From contig WRBR01000010.1 in the NCBI GenBank assembly GCA_009784425.1, positions 1 to 32,757 of the forward strand: 32,757 bases of DNA. The letters run 5' to 3'. Shown in pieces: positions 29,593 through 32,757 of the stretch (position 1 is the first letter of the stretch; each line of letters begins with the position of its first letter). The notes beneath the pieces were generated by a model that was not told the origin of the DNA, did not search any database, and worked only from the letters and a program-made list of their open reading frames with translations. This DNA comes from Coriobacteriia bacterium. Its GTDB lineage: Bacteria > Actinomycetota > Coriobacteriia > Coriobacteriales > UBA8131. A program made the position numbers and the translations under genes.

Positions 29593-29728
29593 GTGGTACA
29601 GGAGGGACGGGGTTAGTGTACCAATTTGGCCCAAGTGGTACAGGAGGGACGGGGTTAGTGTACCAATTTGGCACTTGGGCCAAATTGGTACACTAACCCC
29701 GTCCCTCCTGTACCACCTCCTGTACCAC
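29593..29728. repeat. REP-like triple repeat between prmC and tsaC
   Basis: Two identical direct units (29593-29629 and 29635-29671, stem GTGGTAC/GTACCA around AGGAGGGACGGGGTTAGT) are followed by an inverted one. The right arm 29672-29716 is a perfect 45-bp complement of 29593-29637, and 29680-29716 also pairs perfectly with 29635-29671. A further CTCCTGTACCAC fragment follows (29717-29728). The cluster begins four bases after the prmC stop codon and ends 16 bases before tsaC. Confidence 0.93.
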
Positions 29729-29744
29729 AGAAACGAGAGACAGC

Positions 29745-30362
29745 ATGAGCGCACCAACACTCAGAATAAACCCAGTATCACCTGAGCCAGAACTCATCAA
29801 GCAAGCGGCTGAGGCGCTAACCCTCGGCCAGATTGTGGTGATACCAACAGACACGGTGTACGGCATCGCACAGTTAGCGAGCCCCACGGCAGACCCCGAG
29901 GAGCTCAAGAAAATCAAGGAAAGGCCAGGCGAGAAAAACATCCCCCTACTGGTAGCAAGTCTCGCCGACCTGGAGCACTACAGCACCGAGCTACCCGCCT
30001 ACGCCAAGGAGCTGGCAGCCCAGCACTGGCCGGGAGGATTAACCCTGGTGGTGCGCGCCAGCAAGGCCATGCCGCCGCAATTCATCGGAGAAGACGGCAG
30101 CGTTGCCCTGCGTATGCCGGCCTGCAACATCGCACTCGCCTTAATGGAGGCCGCCGAGGCCCCGCTGGCCTGCAGCAGCGCCAATATTTCCGGCAAACCC
30201 CCGGCTACAGCTTTTGCGGAGCTAGACCCCCTGCTTGCCGAGCGCGTCTCACTTATCGTGGACGGAGGAGGCCTTTCAGGAGGCGTGCCCTCAACCGTGA
30301 TATGCTGTCTGAACAAACAACCAAAACTCCTACGCCCAGGAGCGGTAAGAGTTAAGAGTTAA
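29745..30362 (+). CDS. tsaC: threonylcarbamoyl-AMP synthase (TsaC/YwlC/Sua5 family)
   Basis: A 205-residue YrdC-fold enzyme. It has GQIVVIPTDTVYGIAQLA, the lysine-rich loop (KKIKERPGEKNIPLLV), HWPGGLTLVV, VALRMPAC and the signature CSSANISGKPPA. It makes threonylcarbamoyl-AMP from threonine, bicarbonate and ATP for the t6A modification of ANN-decoding tRNAs. The prfA-prmC-tsaC order is common in Gram-positive bacteria. It lacks the Sua5 C-terminal domain. The last codons (VRVKS, then TAA) are read from the first units of a heptamer array, so the natural C-terminus may have been altered slightly. Confidence 0.94.
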   Translation: MSAPTLRINPVSPEPELIKQAAEALTLGQIVVIPTDTVYGIAQLASPTADPEELKKIKERPGEKNIPLLVASLADLEHYSTELPAYAKELAAQHWPGGLTLVVRASKAMPPQFIGEDGSVALRMPACNIALALMEAAEAPLACSSANISGKPPATAFAELDPLLAERVSLIVDGGGLSGGVPSTVICCLNKQPKLLRPGAVRVKS

Positions 30363-30418
30363 GAGTTAAGAGTTAAGAGTTAAGAGAGAAGAGAGAAGAG
30401 AGAAGAGAGAAGAGTTAA
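30349..30418. repeat. ten-unit heptamer tandem repeat at the tsaC stop codon
   Basis: Five GAGTTAA units (30349-30383), four GAGAGAA units (30384-30411) and one GAGTTAA (30412-30418) run without interruption, 70 bp in all. The tsaC stop TAA (30360-30362) lies in unit 2. Such an array is prone to slippage in copy number. Confidence 0.95.
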
Positions 30419-30429
30419 TAAACACCTGT

Positions 30430-30472
30430 CATTCTGAGCGTAGCGAAGAATCTAGGCATTGAATGAATCTAG
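30430..30472. repeat. dispersed-repeat motif CATTCTGAGCGTAGCGAAGAAT
   Basis: At 30430-30453 the sequence CATTCTGAGCG-TAGCGAAGAATCT has imperfect dyad symmetry (ATTCT/AGAAT). From general knowledge, this motif recurs as a dispersed repeat in many unrelated bacterial genomes. An 8-bp direct repeat, GAATCTAG, lies at 30448-30455 and 30465-30472. The rest of the gap to 30551 is A-rich, and GGTGAGG (30541-30547) serves as the ribosome site of the next gene. Confidence 0.6.
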
Positions 30473-30551
30473 CACGCAAGACGTGGTCAAAATAAAGAAG
30501 AAATAAAAACTAAAGGATGTGCTGGTTTTCAATAGGTAAGGGTGAGGTTTT

Positions 30552-32757
30552 ATGTTTGAGAAGATTAAAAAGGCAGTTTCCGTAAAGAGTGTTCCTTCCG
30601 AAATCGCACAATTCTTTAAGGAACTGAGAAAGGAAAACAGCGCTCTTGCTGACATCCTGGCCACCTACGTTGCTTATGGCAAGGATCCTATGGAATTAAT
30701 GAACTTGAGTCCAGGGATGCAAGGCGATTTTAACTTTTTTGCTGGAAACACATGGGGATATTGGTTTGCAGCACTTCAGCCACTCGCAAATAAACCTGGC
30801 AAGCTCACGCTTGAACAGTGGCTGCGACTGGGGCAGGTGTTTATGCTAAAGCCTGTCTTTGCTGACAACAAGAAGCAAAAAGTCAGCACTGCACCGCCTT
30901 GGTTTGTAGAATTACAGGGACGACGCCAGCTTACCTGTGAAGACTCCGCGCTCTATCGGTCTGTGTGGAATCTCTCCTCTCTCCACCCCCTTCTTGTCGC
31001 TGCCGGGATAGAAAATAACCATGTGCCACGCGTAATCGTCGAGGCTTTTTTACTGAACCTTAATGGTAGACACTACGATTGGGATAAGCCCATTCGTGTC
31101 TTTACCAAAATCGAAGAGGTTCATGCCAGGCCATTGGTGGCCCTCATAAACAGAGAGAGCTCAATTATTCCTGAGATCATGGCTTTAGCTGATGCCCCAA
31201 CCAAGGTTGGGGTTTCAACGTGGCTTACCCTGTTTCCTGAGTTGCTCCCGCCTTTATCTCCCATGATTAGCGATTGGGCTTGCGACTCAGCAAAGACTGT
31301 GCGAAAAGCGGCAATAGGGCTGATAGGTCTTATGAGAAATGAGCAACGAGATTTTGCGCTGAAAACAGCTCTAGAAAAGGGGAGTGCCTCCAGGCTCGAC
31401 AACGTAATCAGTTACGCTGGCCTCTTAGGGTCAGAAGGACGCACTCTCTTAGAAGAGGTTCTCGCCCGAGGCGAGGGCGGCAAACGTGACGAGATGATTA
31501 GTGTTGCCCTCCGGCAAAGTGAGGCAGTGGCAGAAATGCCACAGGCAGAGTTGAGTGTCTTGCCTGCCCCGCCCCTAAACACCACCCCGCTCGATGAAAC
31601 CTACGTAACCCAGCTGGAAGAAGTGGCAGCAAAGTGGACCGCTAGTCTTGCAAAAAACGAGGACAAGTGGGCAAAGAATTCCCTTAGGGCTGTGAGCCAA
31701 TTGAGCCGTACAGACTATAGAGCAGTAGTAGACTGGCTCAATGGCACGCGCTCCAAGCCAGCAGCGGTAAAAGCGCTTCATCATCTTCTCTTATCTAACA
31801 CTAAACTTCCTCTGTTGCCCGCGCTCAGAGTGGCTGTTGAATTGACATCCCATAGAAATAAGTCTGGTGTACAAGAGTTGAATTTTTATTACCTCGATAA
31901 TATCCTCGGCAGAGACTACGATCTGCGCAGCTTGCTTCAAGCAGCCCAGCTGCTTGGGGTGGGCGATGCCGTCAACCAGATAGCACAATCGGCATTTAGA
32001 TGGCAGGGGCTTGCTGGACGCAACCCAGAGCATATCTGGCCATTTTTTGTTGAACACCCCGTACGTCTTGATGAGGCGCTTGGGCTGAGGCAAAAAACTA
32101 AGCAGCAAAACTATTACTGGGGCCCCGACGAGCTTGGGGTTGCCATAGCCATCCTTGAGATGTATCCGGTTCTTCCTACTCAATACATTCCGCTACTCGC
32201 GCAAATGGCAACGTCTGAGCGCAAGTCAAACCGTAAACAGGCTCAAGAGCTCTTAGAGGCGCGGCAGAGTGTTTTGCCAATAGCCACCCAGGCGCTCTCG
32301 GATTCAAAGTCAGAAATCCGCGCAACTGCCGCCGCCTGGATTGGTCGCATTGCAAACACAGACGGCATAGAACCTTTGCAAAAAGCTCTGGCAAAAGAAA
32401 AGCAAGAGAAGGCACAAGCTGCGATGCTTAACGCCCTGCATCGATTGGGTGACGATATTTCGGCCTACCTGACCCCAGAGGTACTGCAAGCTGCCGCAAC
32501 CAAGGGATTGAGCGCTAAGATACCGGCGGCTATGGATTGGGTTCCACTTGAAGCCCTGCCAGGCTGCCGTTTTGCTGATGGGAGCCAAGTTGATCCGAGC
32601 ATCTTACGCTGGTGGGCAATCCTGGCGGTGAAGCTCAAGGATCCCCAGGGTGCCGGCCTTATCCCTCTGTACGTCTCTTTGCTGGACAAAGACAGCAGGG
32701 AGACCTTGGGACGGTTCATTTTGGATTTATGGATAGCCTACGACACTACGGGCCCAA
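30552..32757 (+). CDS. large HEAT-repeat protein, DUF4132-like, cut by the window end
   Basis: I read 735 codons from ATG 30552 without a stop, so the gene runs past the window edge. The start has GGTGAGG four bases upstream. The N-terminus is a Lys-rich helix (FEKIKKAVSVK). HEAT-like helical pairs follow, for example around SDWACDSAKTVRKAAIGLIGLM (about residues 240-260) and SDSKSEIRATAAAWIGRIAN (about 580-600). The final part (ILRWWAILAVKLKDPQGAGLIPLYVSLLDKDSRETLG) resembles the region before or in the DUF4132 domain of MolR/YehI-like proteins, whose function is poorly known. No enzyme motif is seen. A long array gap precedes it, so it is probably transcribed alone. Confidence 0.75.
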   Translation, partial: MFEKIKKAVSVKSVPSEIAQFFKELRKENSALADILATYVAYGKDPMELMNLSPGMQGDFNFFAGNTWGYWFAALQPLANKPGKLTLEQWLRLGQVFMLKPVFADNKKQKVSTAPPWFVELQGRRQLTCEDSALYRSVWNLSSLHPLLVAAGIENNHVPRVIVEAFLLNLNGRHYDWDKPIRVFTKIEEVHARPLVALINRESSIIPEIMALADAPTKVGVSTWLTLFPELLPPLSPMISDWACDSAKTVRKAAIGLIGLMRNEQRDFALKTALEKGSASRLDNVISYAGLLGSEGRTLLEEVLARGEGGKRDEMISVALRQSEAVAEMPQAELSVLPAPPLNTTPLDETYVTQLEEVAAKWTASLAKNEDKWAKNSLRAVSQLSRTDYRAVVDWLNGTRSKPAAVKALHHLLLSNTKLPLLPALRVAVELTSHRNKSGVQELNFYYLDNILGRDYDLRSLLQAAQLLGVGDAVNQIAQSAFRWQGLAGRNPEHIWPFFVEHPVRLDEALGLRQKTKQQNYYWGPDELGVAIAILEMYPVLPTQYIPLLAQMATSERKSNRKQAQELLEARQSVLPIATQALSDSKSEIRATAAAWIGRIANTDGIEPLQKALAKEKQEKAQAAMLNALHRLGDDISAYLTPEVLQAAATKGLSAKIPAAMDWVPLEALPGCRFADGSQVDPSILRWWAILAVKLKDPQGAGLIPLYVSLLDKDSRETLGRFILDLWIAYDTTGP

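Noticed and set aside
30349-30418. CRISPR array
   Set aside because: Units are 7 bp and contiguous, without spacers; it is a simple tandem repeat.

Overview
The window looks like a chromosomal segment of an anaerobic actinobacterium, most probably class Coriobacteriia (Eggerthellaceae-like). This is an inference from gene content. The heat-shock genes run dnaK-grpE-dnaJ-hspR-clpB, the actinobacterial arrangement with a MerR-type HspR. The window also has a fumarate-reductase-like flavoprotein beside a membrane-anchored multiheme cytochrome, an MttB-family methyltransferase without pyrrolysine, and a DUF362 ferredoxin protein. No rRNA or tRNA gene, complete insertion sequence or CRISPR array was seen.

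Layout. Positions 1-3400 hold the 3' end of a respiratory flavoprotein, its probable cytochrome partner and a CASTOR/POLLUX-type ion channel. Positions 3400-6190 are a small accessory island: a higBA toxin-antitoxin pair on the minus strand, a ribbon-helix-helix/PIN pair on the plus strand, a 42-bp direct repeat around the second pair, and an unrecognised 260-residue protein. Positions 6190-11400 carry a DEAD-box helicase, an aquaporin, a DUF362 ferredoxin protein and MttB. Positions 11400-18250 are the heat-shock operon, with a promoter overlapped by a degenerate HspR-type site. Positions 18250-19875 hold three minus-strand genes (DUF2148, a small RHH-like protein, a MutY-like glycosylase). 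Positions 19900-30362 are housekeeping: a quinone-reductase-like flavoprotein, polA, pheS, pheT, prfA, prmC and a TsaC/YwlC gene. From 30552 to the end runs an open frame of at least 735 codons, a HEAT-repeat/DUF4132-like protein with no stop before the window edge.

The most unusual signal is a family of REP-like palindromes with a G-rich core (GGGACGGGG). They occur as near-perfect inverted pairs between polA and pheS and between prmC and tsaC, and also inside two essential genes. An in-frame 111-bp copy lies in the linker of DNA polymerase I. A composite insert of about 90 codons, made of two degraded copies plus an element with a perfect 25-bp inverted repeat, splits the two domains of PrmC. 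The stem bases of different copies covary (TGG-T-AC/GT-A-CCA, TGG-A-AC/GT-T-CCA, TGG-G-AC/GT-C-CCA), so the folded structure appears to be under selection. Several genes end inside or beside repeat DNA (the PIN toxin, polA, prmC, tsaC). A ten-unit heptamer array supplies the tsaC stop codon.
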